Positions 27,741-37,289 of a DNA stretch of 64,000 nucleotides are shown here, piece by piece. The notes under the pieces are model-generated. The model searched no databases. It was not told where the DNA came from and saw nothing but the letters and a program-made list of their open reading frames with translations. Source of the stretch: Bacillus sp. FJAT-14578 (GTDB lineage: Bacteria > Bacillota > Bacilli > Bacillales > Bacillaceae_H); the NCBI RefSeq assembly GCF_000504165.1, contig NZ_AYSE01000007.1, forward strand, positions 186,001 through 250,000, read 5' to 3'. The first letter of the stretch is position 1. Each line of letters starts with the position of its first letter. The position numbers and the translations under genes were made by a program.

Positions 27741-28703
27741 CTAGCTGTGAAAGCCAAGATGTACAGCTGTTTCATTTTCCCCCATGGAACCAAAAAGTGA
27801 TTCTTCAGAAAAAGATTCTAGTTCCCATTGCTTTAAATGGGCTTTCTCCGCTTTTCTCATAATTGGAAGTGTGCAACAGCGAAAAGATCCGCCGGATTTA
27901 ATGATTTCTGTAATATCTACTTCAATTACCTCGTAACCGCGGTTTCGCAGTTGCTCATTCACCTTTTTATTGACGGGCAGACTTAATACCTTTTTATGGC
28001 CGATTGAAAGAACATTCGTCCCGAGCGTGAATTGTTCTTCTTCTGTCACTTCAATTAAATCATAACGGGATGACAACAAAGCTGCCACTTTATCTTCGAT
28101 CACTCCAGGAAAAATTAATGCTTCGTCCGGAGATAAAATATTGAATACACAATCTAGATGCAAATACTTTTCAGTGAAGGGAACCGTAATTACTTCGTAA
28201 TCAGGTAGTAACTCTTGTAAATGATGAATTGCTTTTTTATTTGTTCGATTGCTGATACCCACATATATGGTGTTGCGGTCAATGATAACATCGCCGCCTT
28301 CGATCTCGTCATGTTTCAGATTATAAAAGGGAATGTGCTCTTTTTCGAGCCATTCTTTTAGTATTCCTTCTTCTCCTTGTCTAATTTCATTTGCCATTTC
28401 AGCGACAAAAACCGTTTGTCCAAGTGTGAAACCAATATCACGTGTAAATACTTGTTCTGGATATTTTTCAAGCGATGGAAGCAAAACGATGCGTATACCG
28501 TAATCCCGTAACGTTTGGACAAACTGCCTATGCTGGGACATGGCCTTTGCGATATGAATGCCCTCATTCTTAAAATGTTTTTGGGTTTCATTAATGACTT
28601 CACGTATCGTCATATATTGAGGTTCACATAAAACCACCGTATGTAGTTCATCGTATTCACTATTGCAAAATGCTTTTATGCCCTGTTCTGAAGTTACTTT
28701 CAT
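27741..28703 (-). CDS. Amidinotransferase/arginine-deiminase-fold enzyme
   Basis: 320 residues of the guanidine-modifying (GME) superfamily. The visible motifs are FTRDIGF, the EGGDVI block, YLHLDCVFNIL with the catalytic His, and SGGSFRCCTLPI with the nucleophilic Cys. These are the dimethylargininase/amidinotransferase catalytic elements, so a hydrolase acting on arginine or a substituted arginine is likely; the substrate cannot be read off. ATG at 28703, eight bases after GGAGG. Monocistronic and flanked by an R2 repeat at its 3' end. Confidence 0.8.
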   Translation of the reverse strand: MKVTSEQGIKAFCNSEYDELHTVVLCEPQYMTIREVINETQKHFKNEGIHIAKAMSQHRQFVQTLRDYGIRIVLLPSLEKYPEQVFTRDIGFTLGQTVFVAEMANEIRQGEEGILKEWLEKEHIPFYNLKHDEIEGGDVIIDRNTIYVGISNRTNKKAIHHLQELLPDYEVITVPFTEKYLHLDCVFNILSPDEALIFPGVIEDKVAALLSSRYDLIEVTEEEQFTLGTNVLSIGHKKVLSLPVNKKVNEQLRNRGYEVIEVDITEIIKSGGSFRCCTLPIMRKAEKAHLKQWELESFSEESLFGSMGENETAVHLGFHS

Positions 28704-28871
28704 GTATAAGTCCTCCAAAAATCATCGTTTAATGATAGCATTTCCCAGGGCCTAACGGTTATAAGGATAAAATGAAACTTTCTGTGCATTGATTTTGTAT
28801 TTTGTTTTTCTAGTTTAGAAAAGGGTAAAGAAAGGATACCTTAATAATATAAGACGACTGGAGGAATAAGC

Positions 28872-30206
28872 ATGGAAAAAGTGATTATTATTGGCGGGGT
28901 GGCAGCAGGGATGAGCGCTGCTTCCCAGCTTAGGAGATTGAATAAGGATGCCGAAATTATCGTATTTGAAAAAGGGGGGGATGTGTCGTACGGGGCGTGC
29001 GGGCTTCCATATTATATTTCAGGTGTGACAGAGTCGGATGAGGAATTAATTGCAAGAACCGTGAAAGAGTTTGAAGAGCGCGGTATTCAAGTTTACCTTC
29101 ATCATGCTGTGCAGCAAGTGGACGCTGAAAGAAAAGAAATAAAAGTGCTGGATGTACATAAAAACAAAGAAAAGGCGTATCAATACGATCAATTGTTAAT
29201 TGCTGTCGGGGCCACACCCATTATCCCACCTTTTATGAAAGAAAATCTTCAAAATGTCTTCACGTTAAAAACGCTTGAGGATGGAAAGAAGATGAGAGTA
29301 TTTTTTCAACAAGAACAAATTCAACATGTCACCATCATTGGGGGAGGCTATATCGGATTGGAGCTGGTGGAAACGATGTTGGAATTGGGAAAAAGGGTAA
29401 CGGTCATTGAATTAAACGAACAGATTCTTCCCCCTTTTGATGAAGATATCGCCCAAATCGTCCAGAATGAATTGCAAGAACGGGTAGAGTTCCGATTGGG
29501 AGAAGAGGTTCAGGGATTGGTAAATGACGGCGGCAAGGTGACCGCTGTTCAAACGGATCAAGGAACGTATGAAACAGATGCTGTCGTCGTGAATGTCGGC
29601 GTTCGTCCCAATACACAATTTGTCAAAGATATAGGGCTGGACATGTTAAAGAACGGGGCGATCATCGTCAACGAGTGGATGGAAACGAATATCCCTTCTA
29701 TTTACGCTGCCGGTGATTGTGCGACCAGCCATCATTTAATCTTACAAAAGCCAGTCAATATAGCGCTTGGAACGATTGCGAATAAACAAGGAAAGCTTGT
29801 TGGCGACAATTTAGCAGGGCAGCGCCGGCCATTTCCTGGAGTGCTGGGTACAAGTGTAGTAAAAGTCATGGAACTGGAAATTGCCAGAACAGGTTTATCG
29901 GAAAAAGAGGCAAAAGAGGCGGAGGTACCATATAAAACGGTGACGGTTGACGCAAATAGCCACGCGTCTTATTATCCCGGCGCCAAAAAGATGGTGATCA
30001 AACTGCTTTATCATCCGGAAACTCTTGTATTATACGGGGCCCAAATGGCAGGAGAAAAGGGAGTGGCGAAACGAATCGATGTTTTGGCCACTGCCATTAC
30101 AGCCAGGATGACAACAGAAGACATCACCCTGCTTGACTTAAGTTACGCCCCCCCGTTTGCGACAGTATGGGATGCGGTTCAAGTTGCGACAAGAAAAGCA
30201 AAATAA
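28872..30206 (+). CDS. CoA-disulfide reductase family flavoprotein
   Basis: 444 residues. N-terminal FAD-binding IIGGVAAGMSAASQL, the redox Cys43 in SYGACGLPYYISG, a central NAD(P)H-binding IIGGGYIGLELVE near residue 155 and IYAAGDCA for FAD. A single active-site Cys in this position marks CoA-disulfide reductases and related NADH oxidases or polysulfide reductases. There is no C-terminal rhodanese domain. It helps keep CoA reduced in a CoA-based thiol pool; exact electron acceptor uncertain. Confidence 0.85.
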   Translation: MEKVIIIGGVAAGMSAASQLRRLNKDAEIIVFEKGGDVSYGACGLPYYISGVTESDEELIARTVKEFEERGIQVYLHHAVQQVDAERKEIKVLDVHKNKEKAYQYDQLLIAVGATPIIPPFMKENLQNVFTLKTLEDGKKMRVFFQQEQIQHVTIIGGGYIGLELVETMLELGKRVTVIELNEQILPPFDEDIAQIVQNELQERVEFRLGEEVQGLVNDGGKVTAVQTDQGTYETDAVVVNVGVRPNTQFVKDIGLDMLKNGAIIVNEWMETNIPSIYAAGDCATSHHLILQKPVNIALGTIANKQGKLVGDNLAGQRRPFPGVLGTSVVKVMELEIARTGLSEKEAKEAEVPYKTVTVDANSHASYYPGAKKMVIKLLYHPETLVLYGAQMAGEKGVAKRIDVLATAITARMTTEDITLLDLSYAPPFATVWDAVQVATRKAK

Positions 30207-30207
30207 G

Positions 30208-30312
30208 GAAGTTGAGCCAACAGGGGAAATACCCTGTTGGCTCAACTTCCTGCAAGATGGACCGTCATGTCAATTTAGTAATGCCAAGAGTTTTCATTGA
30301 CGGTCCATTTTG
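30208..30312. repeat. R1 double-hairpin repeat
   Basis: GGAAGTTGAGCCAACAGGG pairs with its complement ending about 30251, directly followed by a second stem, TGGACCGTCA/TGACGGTCCA, and ATTTTG. Serves as terminator between the convergent CoA-disulfide reductase and EamA genes. The stems differ from other R1 copies while the layout is the same. Confidence 0.75.
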
Positions 30313-30377
30313 TATACAGCATAGAATCAATTATTTCTTTAAAGAATGGGTCCTCATCTTTTTTGTGTTTTCAGAGT

Positions 30378-31283
30378 CTATCCTTTTGAATGAACGTAAG
30401 TGTTTTTTACCTTTTTGAGCGGTTTGGCGGTAAATGAATATACCCCGCCAATGACGAGAATGCTGCCTAAAAGCTGTGCAGCGTTCAGTGTTTCTCCCAA
30501 AAGAAAGAAAGCGAGAATGGCGGTAAAGATAGGATTGAAGTTTAGGAATATGCCTGATTTTGTTCCGCCGACTTTTTGTACGCCAATGTTCCAAAATATA
30601 GTGGCCAATGCGGTGGCGCCTACACTTGAATACAACAAGGCAATGTAGAAATCCGCTCCTGCACTTTGGATGGTCATGGAAGAAAGAGTAAAAGGAATGG
30701 TCATGAAGACACCAAATATACCAGACCATAAAGTTGATTTAAAGGGAGAAACGTGCTCCATCGCCTTTTTGGACGCGATGGAATAAAGTCCCCATATAAT
30801 CACTGCGATCATCATATAAACATCACCAATGTTAAAATGGAGATGAAGCACACGGCTGATATCGCCATGTGTCATGACGATCAGCACACCTCCCAACGAA
30901 AGGGACATTCCCATGATTTGCTGTTTGTTTAAACGTTCTTTTAATAAGAAGAAAGACGCAATGGCGATGGAAATCGGATTTAACGTGGAAAGTAGTCCCA
31001 CGTTATCTGCGCTTGTATGATCTAATGCGAGAAACAGAAAGAAATTGAATAAGAGCACACCGGTCAAGCCCATCCAAATCAAGGGCCATAATGCTTGTTT
31101 AGGAAACGAAAGCGACTTTTCCTTCCACCATACATATGGTAACAAACAGAGCACGGCAATGAGCCATCGTAATTCTGTAAGCAATAATGGCGAAGCATGA
31201 GGCACAAGAAACTTGCCCGACACAAAATTTCCTCCCCATAACATGCTGGTAATCAGCAACAATATGTAATACATTGGCTGCAT
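30378..31283 (-). CDS. EamA/DMT-superfamily transporter
   Basis: 301 residues, ten membrane helices in two EamA repeats. The first repeat starts LLLITSMLWGGNFVSGKFL and includes SADNVGLLSTLNPISIAIASFFLL; the second includes VIIWGLYSIASKKAM and FLNFNPIFTAILAFFLLGE. It probably exports or imports small metabolites; the substrate cannot be predicted. The ATG at 31283 follows AAGGGGGA. Single gene. Confidence 0.85.
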   Translation of the reverse strand: MQPMYYILLLITSMLWGGNFVSGKFLVPHASPLLLTELRWLIAVLCLLPYVWWKEKSLSFPKQALWPLIWMGLTGVLLFNFFLFLALDHTSADNVGLLSTLNPISIAIASFFLLKERLNKQQIMGMSLSLGGVLIVMTHGDISRVLHLHFNIGDVYMMIAVIIWGLYSIASKKAMEHVSPFKSTLWSGIFGVFMTIPFTLSSMTIQSAGADFYIALLYSSVGATALATIFWNIGVQKVGGTKSGIFLNFNPIFTAILAFFLLGETLNAAQLLGSILVIGGVYSFTAKPLKKVKNTYVHSKG

Positions 31284-31340
31284 TGAGTATCCCCCTTATC
31301 TCCCTTCCATCTTACTTCGAAACCCTAAATAAATCCACAT

Positions 31341-31443
31341 AAATAAATGAACATGGGCAAAAGGATGCCTATGTTCATTTATTTACGCCTTAGGTCTCGA
31401 AAAGTCGACATGTTTGAAGAGCAACCATGTCGACTTTTCGAGA
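31341..31443. terminator. Tandem perfect hairpins upstream of the EamA gene
   Basis: AAATAAATGAACAT (31341-31354) pairs exactly with 31371-31384. Then an 18-bp perfect stem, TCTCGAAAAGTCGACATG (31395-31412), pairs with 31426-31443. Neither follows a plus-strand gene, and both lie 5' of the EamA gene. The two-hairpin layout is that of the R1 family. Confidence 0.6.
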
Positions 31444-31687
31444 TAGATTTTATTGTCGGATGATAGAGCAGTTTTTGTCGAGTGAAAAATTTTGAAATTT
31501 ATGTGAAGATTCCTTTTCATTAAAATATGTTGATGCAATAAGTCTTTTCCAACAACCACTTTACAGCTCTTTAAAAAAATGATTAAAAAAAATGTCTATT
31601 ATTGCGAGTCTATTTACATATTTAGTAGAATTTGTAATAATGCGTTAGGGGGTTATTTTCTGATTAATAATAAGGGAGGACATCCAT

Positions 31688-31927
31688 GTGTTTTTTTATG
31701 AGAAGCACAGTAAGGCAGAGACTTTACTGATTGAAATTGTTCAAAAACGCCAAAAAATGATGACAATAGCGGAAGAAAAAGGGTTTACAAGCATGGAAAC
31801 GATCAAGTGCAGTCAAGAACTTGACGAACTTTTAAATATATATCAACAGCTATTAGCAAAAAAGGAAAAACAGAAAGGTTTTTTTTCATTTCTAGTCAAA
31901 CCGTTTGCCATGCAAAAGCTTGGTTAA
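31688..31927 (+). CDS. Spo0E-family aspartyl-phosphate phosphatase
   Basis: 79 residues, the usual short coiled-hairpin protein. Helix one carries LLIEIVQKRQKMMTIAEEKG, then TSMETIKCSQELDELLNIYQQ, with the SQELD signature of Spo0E phosphatases. It should dephosphorylate Spo0A-P and delay sporulation. The GTG start at 31688 sits seven bases after AAGGGAGGA. A strong terminator follows. Sits between KinE-like and KinD-like kinase genes, whose signal it would oppose. Confidence 0.85.
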   Translation: MFFYEKHSKAETLLIEIVQKRQKMMTIAEEKGFTSMETIKCSQELDELLNIYQQLLAKKEKQKGFFSFLVKPFAMQKLG

Positions 31928-31930
31928 ATG

Positions 31931-32015
31931 AAAAAGAAGTCCCGTCTAAACGAAGCAAGGATTCATGACGGCTCTGGTTTAACCTTCACATGCCCATGCA
32001 GACGAGACTTCTTTC
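31931..32015 (+). terminator. Terminator of the spo0E-like gene
   Basis: AAAGAAGTCCCGTCT pairs with AGACGAGACTTCTTT (one G-U) across a 53-nt loop, directly after the stop codon. The open frame on this DNA is not supported as a gene. Confidence 0.6.
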
Positions 32016-32118
32016 TATCTATTTCCAAATACATAAAGCTATGGCCGGTTAAAACTGTGCATCCAAATCACTTCACCGTATGTTGCTTCTGTTTCTATCT
32101 CTCCTTGTACACCTTCGT

Positions 32119-32850
32119 TTAAAAGAGATTAATAAGGAAAATCATAAACAATAATCCAATGATAAAAGAATAGGTAGCGAATCGCTCATTTCCATCTCCA
32201 TGACTTTCAGGTATCAGTTCTTTATAGATAATGAATAACATGGCTCCGGCCGCAAAAGATAGTCCATATGAAACAAGTGAACTAATATAAGATGTCAAAT
32301 AAAAGCCGAGAAGAGAGGTGAAAATCTCTACAGTTCCGGTTAAGGTAGCAATAAGAAAGGCTTTTAGTTTTGTAATATTTTGTTGAACTAAAAACAGGGC
32401 GACAAGGAATCCCTCAGGAGCGTTTTGCAGCCCGATGGCAAGGGCAATTAAATTTCCCGTGTTTGCCGTATCTGAAGCGTAACTCACCCCGACAGACAGC
32501 CCTTCCGGTAAGTTGTGGAGGGTAATGGCCGCGATAATGAGCATGGCTTTTTCATCAAATTGAATTCCTTTTTTTGAATGCTCCAAATCAATATGAGGAA
32601 TGTTTTGCTCTAATAATGTCAAGGTAACGACACCGAGCATTAATCCGATGGCAAGAGCGGTGAATCCTCCTGATTGTAGAGCCTCTGGAATTAAACTCAT
32701 GGTAGAGGCAGCTGTCATAATGCCGGCTGTGAAAGCTAACAAAATATCACGCCAGCGGTGGGTTAATGAATTCTGCAACAATAAGATAGGCAAGGCGCCT
32801 AGGCCTGTCGATAACGCGGACAGAATGCTTCCAATTAAAACTTCCTTCAT
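32119..32850 (-). CDS. ZIP-family metal transporter
   Basis: 243 residues, about eight helices. ZIP metal-site helices are clear: ITLHNLPEGLSVGV and IGLQNAPEGFLVAL (HNxPEG and QNxPEG). A short charged loop with EHSKKGIQFDEK lies between helices three and four. Likely imports zinc, iron or manganese, as in ZupT. ATG after AAAGGAGAAG. No metal-responsive operator is obvious upstream; instead a repeat block begins. Confidence 0.87.
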   Translation of the reverse strand: MKEVLIGSILSALSTGLGALPILLLQNSLTHRWRDILLAFTAGIMTAASTMSLIPEALQSGGFTALAIGLMLGVVTLTLLEQNIPHIDLEHSKKGIQFDEKAMLIIAAITLHNLPEGLSVGVSYASDTANTGNLIALAIGLQNAPEGFLVALFLVQQNITKLKAFLIATLTGTVEIFTSLLGFYLTSYISSLVSYGLSFAAGAMLFIIYKELIPESHGDGNERFATYSFIIGLLFMIFLINLF

Positions 32851-32862
32851 GCTTCTTCTCCT

Positions 32863-33120
32863 TTAAGAGGTTATTCAAAAAGTCCGGGAAAAGTGACCGT
32901 CGAATTTACTTGTACAGGACGTACTGATCCGACGTTCGCCACAGGACGTGGCGGCCTTTAGTCGGGCAGCGTCAGCTTGCTTTTCCGCTACTCACGTATT
33001 AACACCGTATCCTCGAAAAAGAAGAACACTTTTTCTTCGTGCGGTGATGATGCTTTCGCAGCGACGAGCTTGCGCTCCGGTGCTCAAAGCGGCGCTTCCT
33101 TGAACTTCTCGGTCCTTTTT
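32863..33120. repeat. R2 mosaic repeat
   Basis: It begins with TTAAGAGGTTATTCAAAAAG, the motif also found before mtnA. It carries GTAC-AGGAC-GTAC (32912-32924) and GCCAC-AGGAC-GTGGC (32938-32952), then CCTTTAGTCGG and CTTTTCCGCTAC. The rest (33000-33115) is GC-rich without a supported gene. Confidence 0.7.
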
Positions 33121-33282
33121 GAATATACTATTTAAGTAAATTCCCATCCTTATATTATAAAGATATGTATGAAAAACGTAAATTTGCACGAGGACGGCTT
33201 AAAACAAGAAAAGCCATCTTCGTGCCCCAGATCTTCATCATATGGAAATCGAACAAAGACATTCACTGCAGGTTCATACGGT

Positions 33283-34071
33283 TTATTCGGCAGTTTCTTC
33301 CAGCTTATTTTTCGCTAAATATACTTCTTGAATGCGCTGAACGTGATCGCTGACTTTATTGGATACTTGAGGAATGCCGTAGCCAATAAAAATAGGCGAT
33401 GTAGCAAAGCGGGGGATAAGCTTAACCATGATGTCTCCATCTATATAATAAAAGAATAAATTATAACTCGTACAACTGCGGTGGAAATGATTCAGTACGT
33501 AGTGAGCGGCTATTTGGAGATATTCCGCCAAAATGGACAAGTCTTTTAAATCAGACAATATAACGTTGAATTCAAAAAAACCGATGCGGGGTTTCGTCGA
33601 CAGATTAAATTGTACAGAGTTGCGTTCTTCGATGACTAACCCTTCCAATTGATCACGTGATACTTGTTCGTATGCATTGATGTTCTTTAAACCGACAATT
33701 TGCATATGGGGGTGACGGAGGGAACCCCCTGACATCGGACCATGATTTTTAAAGAACATAACGGATTCATATTCTTCGCTGTCCATCATATTCAGCCAAT
33801 GTTTAATCCCAAAAGAAAGAAGTCGCTGCAAATGTTCTATTGGATAGACGGATAATTCAGATAGGCATTCATCGGTTTCAATAATGACAGTTTGAAATGC
33901 ATCCTGAAGAACGGGGAACTTATTTTTTAGCCAGATGATCGGGCCGTCTTGATCGAGTATGCCGGTTAAGGATTCTATATCGCAAAACGGACAAGGATGC
34001 TGGCGGTTGATGATCGTTTCAGGCTTTTGAACCGCGATGGATGAATTAAAAATGAGATGGGACTGTTTCAT
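33283..34071 (-). CDS. GalT/HIT-fold protein (DUF4931-like)
   Basis: 262 residues. A CPFC zinc-knuckle near residue 28 and the HIT-type HPHMQIVGL near residue 142, preceded by FKNHGPMSGGSLR, are what galactose-1-phosphate uridylyltransferase-fold proteins show. The usual HPHxQ is kept, so nucleotidyl transfer or hydrolysis is plausible, but no galactose genes are nearby and the substrate is unknown. The ATG at 34071 follows AAAGGTG. Confidence 0.7.
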   Translation of the reverse strand: MKQSHLIFNSSIAVQKPETIINRQHPCPFCDIESLTGILDQDGPIIWLKNKFPVLQDAFQTVIIETDECLSELSVYPIEHLQRLLSFGIKHWLNMMDSEEYESVMFFKNHGPMSGGSLRHPHMQIVGLKNINAYEQVSRDQLEGLVIEERNSVQFNLSTKPRIGFFEFNVILSDLKDLSILAEYLQIAAHYVLNHFHRSCTSYNLFFYYIDGDIMVKLIPRFATSPIFIGYGIPQVSNKVSDHVQRIQEVYLAKNKLEETAE

Positions 34072-34178
34072 AACGTTCACCTTTTATCACTTTTCTTACA
34101 TTATCTCATCCCTAATATAAAAAGCCAACTTATTCGTTTTGTACTTGTGTTAAAATTTGGACAAAGGGGGAAAGAGAG

Positions 34179-35204
34179 ATGGAGCAAGAAGTCGAGAAGC
34201 TTTTTAATACGGATATTTTGAATCGGGCCGCTTCACTATTCGAGGCAGATAAAGACACTTTCAAATTGTTGGGTGACTTTGAAAATTACGTGTATGAAGT
34301 TACAAGAGGAGAAAGCTCCTTTGTCCTTCGTTTAACGCACAGTTCACATCGGTCATACAAACAGGTGGAAGCAGAACTTGACTGGATTCTCTTCCTGAAA
34401 AGAAAAGGAGTGGAAGTGGCGGCACCTGTTTTATCGGCTCGCGGACGATTACTTGAGCGCCTCCCGGTGTCCGAAGGAGAGTTTGCTGTCAGTTTGTTTG
34501 AAAAGGCCCCGGGATGTTTAATTCGTGTGGATGATGATTTGCAGTTTCATGAATCGTTATTTTCTCAATGGGGAGAAATGATAGGCAAAATGCATGATCT
34601 AACTCGTACATATACACGGAGTGCTGGTGTTGGTAAACGGATGGATTGGCAGGAAGAAGAGTTGGGAGCCGCATTGAGGATTGCTGAAAGAGAACCGTTT
34701 TTAGTCGATAAAGTAGAAAATCTTTTAAAGCAAATTCGGGCATTGCCTGTAAATGGGAACGTATATGGTCTTATCCACACGGATGTCCACTCGGGGAATT
34801 TCTTTTTTGATGGAGAAACCATGACTATATTTGATTTTGATGATTGCTGCTATCATTGGTTCATTAATGATTTAGCCATCCCGCTGTTTTATTCATCTTT
34901 TTATCGACATCCAAAAGATGAACAAGAGAGGCAAAAATTTGCACGCCGCTTCTTTAGTGCCTTTTTGACTGGTTATTTTCGACGTTTCGAGCTGGACGAA
35001 TGGTGGTTTGAGAAGCTGCCGCTTTTTTTGATGTTTCGCGACATTACGTTTTATTCCGCTTTGCGCTTAAAGCTAAGCGACAAGGATTTGACACCCCGCG
35101 TAAAAGAAATGATTGCTGAGGTGAAAGAAAGAATTGAAGCGGAACGGCCGGTAGTGGATATTGATTATCGACAAATCTACCAAAATTTAAATCCACATAA
35201 ATAA
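34179..35204 (+). CDS. APH-fold phosphotransferase family protein
   Basis: 341 residues of the aminoglycoside phosphotransferase/choline kinase-like fold. ENYVYEV and FVLRLTHSSHRS form the ATP-binding lobe; LIHTDVHSGNFFFDG is the catalytic loop (Asp) and IFDFDDCCYHWFINDLA the metal-binding segment. Similar to uncharacterised Bacillus kinases and to homoserine-kinase-II/CotS types. The substrate is unknown; the divergent upstream gene gives no hint. ATG behind GGGGGAAAGAGAG. Confidence 0.75.
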   Translation: MEQEVEKLFNTDILNRAASLFEADKDTFKLLGDFENYVYEVTRGESSFVLRLTHSSHRSYKQVEAELDWILFLKRKGVEVAAPVLSARGRLLERLPVSEGEFAVSLFEKAPGCLIRVDDDLQFHESLFSQWGEMIGKMHDLTRTYTRSAGVGKRMDWQEEELGAALRIAEREPFLVDKVENLLKQIRALPVNGNVYGLIHTDVHSGNFFFDGETMTIFDFDDCCYHWFINDLAIPLFYSSFYRHPKDEQERQKFARRFFSAFLTGYFRRFELDEWWFEKLPLFLMFRDITFYSALRLKLSDKDLTPRVKEMIAEVKERIEAERPVVDIDYRQIYQNLNPHK

Positions 35205-35240
35205 TAGGAGATGAGTGCTTTCACTCATCTCCTATTATTT
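35199..35240. terminator. Bidirectional terminator with 19-bp perfect stem
   Basis: Positions 35199-35217 pair with 35222-35240, loop CTTT. The stop codons of both convergent genes lie inside the stem, so one structure ends both transcripts. Confidence 0.9.
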
Positions 35241-36746
35241 ATGCATAAGCGGTAAGCGGATAGTAACTTCTGTTCCTTTGTTGACGATGCTTTCGATAGA
35301 GATGGTACCATCGTACATCTCAATGATTCGTTTGCACACGACGAGGCCGAGGCCGGTACCAGTGTCTTTTGATGTATAAAAAGGATGGAAGATTTTATGC
35401 AGTCGTTCTTTTGGAATCCCTTCTCCCGTATCTTTCACTTTAATGATACATTCATTATTTTTGGCGATAACCGAAAGCGAGAGATTTCCTCTTCTTGACA
35501 TAGAGTCAAGAGCGTTTTTTGTTAAGTTCAACAATACTTGCTTCACTTGATCCTTTGTACAATGGATCAGGATCGGCTTTGGAGGAAGAGAGATAATAAA
35601 TTCGACATTATGCAAGTGGGCTTCCGACTCGATAATAGGCTGAAGCTCTTTAATGATTTCGTTGATGTTATGATTTTGACGATGCTCAGCTGTCGGTTTT
35701 CCGAGAACGAGAAACTCACTTACGATTTGATTGATGCGATTGATTTCCGTTTGGATGACCGAGAAATAATATTGATCTTCTTCGTCCTGGTGTTTTTCGC
35801 TCAGAAGCGTAATAAGTCCTTTAATGCCTGTAAGCGGATTTCTTATCTCATGGGCAGTGCTGGCTGCTAATGTTCCCACAAGTTCGAGCTTTTGTGCTTC
35901 CGTTTGCATGCGTTCCTTTAATGATTGCCGTTTTAATAGCCAAATCTTTAGTACTAAAAATAAAATGCTGGTCGTGATAATCGAAGAAATCAAAGAAATG
36001 ATAAGGATTGCGGCGATATTTAAAGTAGAAATGGGTTCAACAGCGACGGCAGCTGACCATGGAATCCGATCTAAATAGGCTTCGGCTTTTCGTGCAGCAG
36101 GTATATGCACCGTCTTCCCGGCCTCCAAAATGTTGAACCTGTTTCGGTCAAATACCTGAATATCGGTTTCAGGGGTAAGTTCTGTCATAACGCTGGCCAA
36201 ATAGTTCAGGCGCAGGACGGCAAGCAGAACCCCTTTAATTTGCTGGCTAGAGTCTAAGATAGGAGTGCCAATTGTGACGATATAGCGACCTGTGAGCCGG
36301 CCGTAATAAGCATTGGATATGGTCGTTAACTTTGTCTCTAAAACGCTTTGGAAAAAATCGCGATCATACACATTCACCTGTTTTTGCAAGGGATGTGAAC
36401 CAAACAGCATGTTTCCTTTAATATCACAAAAGTATAAGCCGGATAGGCGTAAGTCGTTATGGTGGGCTTTGGCCAAAATGGATTCGATATATTGATGGGA
36501 TTCCTTTTCGGGATTAGATGTAAGAGCAATGGTCTCAATGCTTGTTACGGTTTCTCCAATAAACCGGTCCAAGTAATTTTTATGGAAATTGGCCATTTGC
36601 TGTGCATCTGCCATTCGTTCTTCCTCGAGCTGATGCATCCGCCATTGAGTCCATAAACCGCTTACGACGACCGAGGGCAGGAGAACGATCAATAGATAGA
36701 GCTGTATCGTTTTCATTTTTGATTGAGAAGCAAAAGAGCGCATCAT
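35235..36746 (-). CDS. Membrane sensor histidine kinase (KinD-like)
   Basis: 503 residues, close to the 506 of B. subtilis KinD. One N-terminal helix (LYLLIVLLPSVVVSGLW), an extracytoplasmic dCache-like sensor (about 45-235), a second helix (IAAILIISLISSIITTSILFL) and then HisKA with His299 in AHEIRNPL, NLTKNALDSM, DTGEGIP and GTGLGLVV. Beside an MhqR-type gene as in B. subtilis, so a sporulation/biofilm kinase feeding Spo0F is likely. The start at 36746 is a Met pair 13 bases after AAGGAG; the reading further upstream is not kinase-like. Confidence 0.83.
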   Translation of the reverse strand: MMRSFASQSKMKTIQLYLLIVLLPSVVVSGLWTQWRMHQLEEERMADAQQMANFHKNYLDRFIGETVTSIETIALTSNPEKESHQYIESILAKAHHNDLRLSGLYFCDIKGNMLFGSHPLQKQVNVYDRDFFQSVLETKLTTISNAYYGRLTGRYIVTIGTPILDSSQQIKGVLLAVLRLNYLASVMTELTPETDIQVFDRNRFNILEAGKTVHIPAARKAEAYLDRIPWSAAVAVEPISTLNIAAILIISLISSIITTSILFLVLKIWLLKRQSLKERMQTEAQKLELVGTLAASTAHEIRNPLTGIKGLITLLSEKHQDEEDQYYFSVIQTEINRINQIVSEFLVLGKPTAEHRQNHNINEIIKELQPIIESEAHLHNVEFIISLPPKPILIHCTKDQVKQVLLNLTKNALDSMSRRGNLSLSVIAKNNECIIKVKDTGEGIPKERLHKIFHPFYTSKDTGTGLGLVVCKRIIEMYDGTISIESIVNKGTEVTIRLPLMHK

Positions 36747-36834
36747 CGATAAAGTAAATCTCCTTAATAAAATGATTCCGGATGAAAGCTTCTTTTTATT
36801 ATAACAAAATCGGCAAAATCCAAACATGAACCTG

Positions 36835-37258
36835 CATGGAGGTAAAGTTGCGTTGAAGCACAGGATGTGCGAATGAAGACTTTATCACAGGACGTGACGA
36901 TCTTAGTCGGTCTTCTTTAATCAAGTCGCCTCCGCTTTTCTTTGTTGTCTAGCTACACGAGCCAGCTCCTACGGCAATTTCGCTTCTTCCTGCGGAACCA
37001 AAAAGAGGTTCCTTCTCAGAAGCTCCAATTTCCTATGGAGCTAAACGGGCTCGTTTCGCTTTTCTTTGTTGTCCAGCTGCACGAGCCAGCTCCTACGGTC
37101 ATTTGATTCCTTCCTACAGAAGCAAAAAGCGCTTCTTTGTCAGGAGCTCTAATGCCCTATGGAGGAGAGCCATGGATGGCGGGGATTACAGCGTTGGTCA
37201 CAGGACGTGACCGTTCTTAGCTGTAATTGGGCTCGTTCCGCTTTTCTTTGTACCCAGG
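36835..37258. repeat. R2 mosaic repeat, tandem modules
   Basis: CGCTTTTCTTTGT blocks start at 36933, 37057 and 37239, the first two heading near-identical 124-bp modules with AGCCAGCTCCTACGG. Mini-hairpins are GCAC-AGGAT-GTGC (36858-36870), TCAC-AGGAC-GTGA (36885-36897) and GGTCAC-AGGAC-GTGACC (37196-37212). Module hairpins GGAACC-n-GGTTCC and AGAAGC-n-GCTTCT keep the loop AAAAAG/C while the stems change. No gene supported. Confidence 0.8.
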
Positions 37259-37260
37259 GT

Positions 37261-37289
37261 TTGACAAATAAAAGCGTTTTTAGTACTAT
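37261..37289 (+). promoter_or_regulatory. Sigma-A promoter of mhqR
   Basis: TTGACA at 37261-37266 and TACTAT at 37284-37289 are separated by exactly 17 bp, a near-consensus promoter. Confidence 0.8.

Noticed and set aside
31928..32122. 64-codon frame after the spo0E-like gene
   Set aside because: It is the terminator hairpin of that gene; no independent start signal.
33165..33353. 62-codon plus-strand frame upstream of the GalT/HIT-fold gene end
   Set aside because: No ribosome site, overlaps the 3' end of the opposite gene, no family likeness.
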